Source: Christensenella sp. UBA1214 (GTDB lineage Bacteria; Bacillota; Clostridia; Christensenellales; CAG-138). Taken from it: DNA of 14,028 nt. This document shows positions 13,308 through 14,028 of the stretch, piece after piece (position 1 is the first letter of the stretch; every line of letters starts with the position of its first letter). Location: contig DBXK01000045.1 of the NCBI GenBank assembly GCA_002309375.1, positions 1 through 14,028 of the forward strand, given 5' to 3'. The notes beneath the pieces were generated by a model that ran no database searches, was not told the origin of the DNA, and saw only the letters and a program-made list of their open reading frames with translations. A program made the position numbers and the translations under genes.

Positions 13308-13832
13308 TCAAAGGGTTATCCAGTATCGTCTCAGCAAATGCCGCCCCTCCGCATCGTTGCAGGTCTCTATGGTATCTTTCCAGATACCGCCCAATGCTTC
13401 GCATACGCGAATGGAAGCTTTGTTTTCATCGTTGATCGTCAGCAGCACTTTTTCCATTCCGTGCTGCTTTGCGATCTCCAGCCCAAGGCGAAGGATCTCT
13501 TTGCCATATCCCTTGCCTTGTTCCGATATTCTGACTGCATAACCGATGCTTCCGATATCCGTCATCACCTTTTCGGGAAATTCGGTTCGGAGCTGGAATT
13601 CTCCAATGAATTTTCCGTTGTCGATCGCCCAATAGTGAAAACTGACGGGTTGACCTTCAACCAGTCCCTGTTCTTTTCTGTCATACCATGATTTGGTGCG
13701 GAAAAACCATTCATCATCAATAAACTTAGGATCAGTGGGCTTGAAATAGGTGACGTTGTTATCATAGAATTCCCGGCAGTACTCTTTGTACCCTGCAACA
13801 TATTCGGGGCATCTCTTTATAAGCTCTACCAT
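13308..13832 (-). CDS. GNAT family N-acetyltransferase
   Basis: This 174-residue protein is a typical GNAT acetyltransferase, transferring acetyl from acetyl-CoA to an amine. Visible motifs are FHYWAIDNGKFIGEFQLR (beta strands 2-4), DIGSIGYAVRISEQGKGYGKEIL (motif A, with the Q-x-x-G-x-G-type acetyl-CoA loop as QGKGYG) and NDENKASIRVCEALGG (motif B). I chose the ATG at 13832: GAGGGA lies about five bases upstream, and homology-like sequence begins there. A longer frame to 13997 crosses the promoter and is not coding. The substrate cannot be read from sequence. The gene is clearly less GC-rich than its neighbours (hand count of four 60-base lines gave about 40-53%, against 68-75% in sampled lines of other genes), which suggests recent acquisition. 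Confidence 0.9.
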   Translation of the reverse strand: MVELIKRCPEYVAGYKEYCREFYDNNVTYFKPTDPKFIDDEWFFRTKSWYDRKEQGLVEGQPVSFHYWAIDNGKFIGEFQLRTEFPEKVMTDIGSIGYAVRISEQGKGYGKEILRLGLEIAKQHGMEKVLLTINDENKASIRVCEALGGIWKDTIETCNDAEGRHLLRRYWITL

Positions 13833-13866
13833 ACGCTTCCCTCGCAAATTTCGGTTTGCTGCGATA

Positions 13867-13895
13867 ATTATACTATATTCATCCTTATAAAACAA
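13867..13895 (-). promoter_or_regulatory. Sigma-A-type promoter of the GNAT gene
   Basis: On the minus strand TTGTTT (13890-13895), 17 bases and TATAAT (13867-13872) lie 34 bases before the ATG at 13832. The remaining sequence from about 13896 to 14028 is AT-rich, and I see no gene or clear structure in it. Confidence 0.7.
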
Positions 13896-14028
13896 CAAAG
13901 AAACTTCTTTTGCATTGGCAGACAAAAGAGGTTCCTTTGATGTGAAAGAGCGCCAAATAATACACGCTCGCTGCCTCGCCAAACCGGAATTTGTCAATTG
14001 TCAAACTTTATTATCTGCTTATCTTTTT

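Noticed and set aside
13833..13997. Possible N-terminal extension of the GNAT protein to an ATG at 13997.
   Set aside because: The added residues resemble no part of GNAT proteins, and the stretch contains a good promoter and the ribosome site for the ATG at 13832.

Overview
The window looks like a piece of chromosome from a GC-rich Firmicute, most likely an uncultivated gut-type Clostridia (Christensenellales/Oscillospirales-like). This rests on strong Gram-positive Shine-Dalgarno sequences, TTG starts behind good ribosome sites, several Sec/lipobox proteins with Pro/Thr-rich linkers, a zinc-ribbon membrane protein, an ECF sigma factor with a membrane partner, and sigma-A-type promoters with AT-rich cores in otherwise GC-rich DNA. 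The taxonomic placement is an inference. There are no tRNA or rRNA genes, no insertion sequences, no CRISPR arrays, and no gene-free stretch longer than 300 bases.

Layout from left to right. (1) Positions 1-2396 (+) hold a TldD/TldE metalloprotease pair; TldD is cut by the left edge. A hairpin at 2423-2448 ends it and also serves the converging next gene. (2) Positions 2505-3545 (-) encode a PLP threonine aldolase with its own consensus promoter. (3) Positions 3690-4424 (-) encode a zinc-ribbon/five-helix membrane protein with its own promoter and terminator. (4) Positions 4565-6760 (-) form a two-gene unit for exported proteins: a secreted protein with Ig-like repeats and a TPEP linker, then a lipoprotein of unknown function. 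(5) Positions 6837-7298 (-) and 7450-8232 (+) are divergent: a free methionine-R-sulfoxide reductase and a TauE/SafE-type anion exporter, back to back around a shared promoter region. (6) Positions 8326-11628 (+) form a tight three-gene unit: an ECF sigma factor, a large single-pass membrane protein (probable anti-sigma/sensor), and a lipoprotein. (7) Positions 11699-13191 (-) form a three-gene unit: a barnase-type ribonuclease built as a lipoprotein with a Pro/Thr stalk, its barstar-type inhibitor coupled by a TGATG overlap, and a YgjP-like HExxH protein. (8) Positions 13308-13832 (-) encode a GNAT acetyltransferase of visibly lower GC.

The most interesting system is the barnase/barstar operon. 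The ribonuclease keeps all five key barnase catalytic positions, but it is predicted to be exported and lipid-anchored on a flexible stalk, with the inhibitor translated from the same message. This suggests a surface-displayed ribonuclease, used either against other cells or for scavenging RNA, with cytosolic self-protection. The second is the sigma/sensor/lipoprotein cassette, whose roughly 500-residue outer domain I do not recognise.
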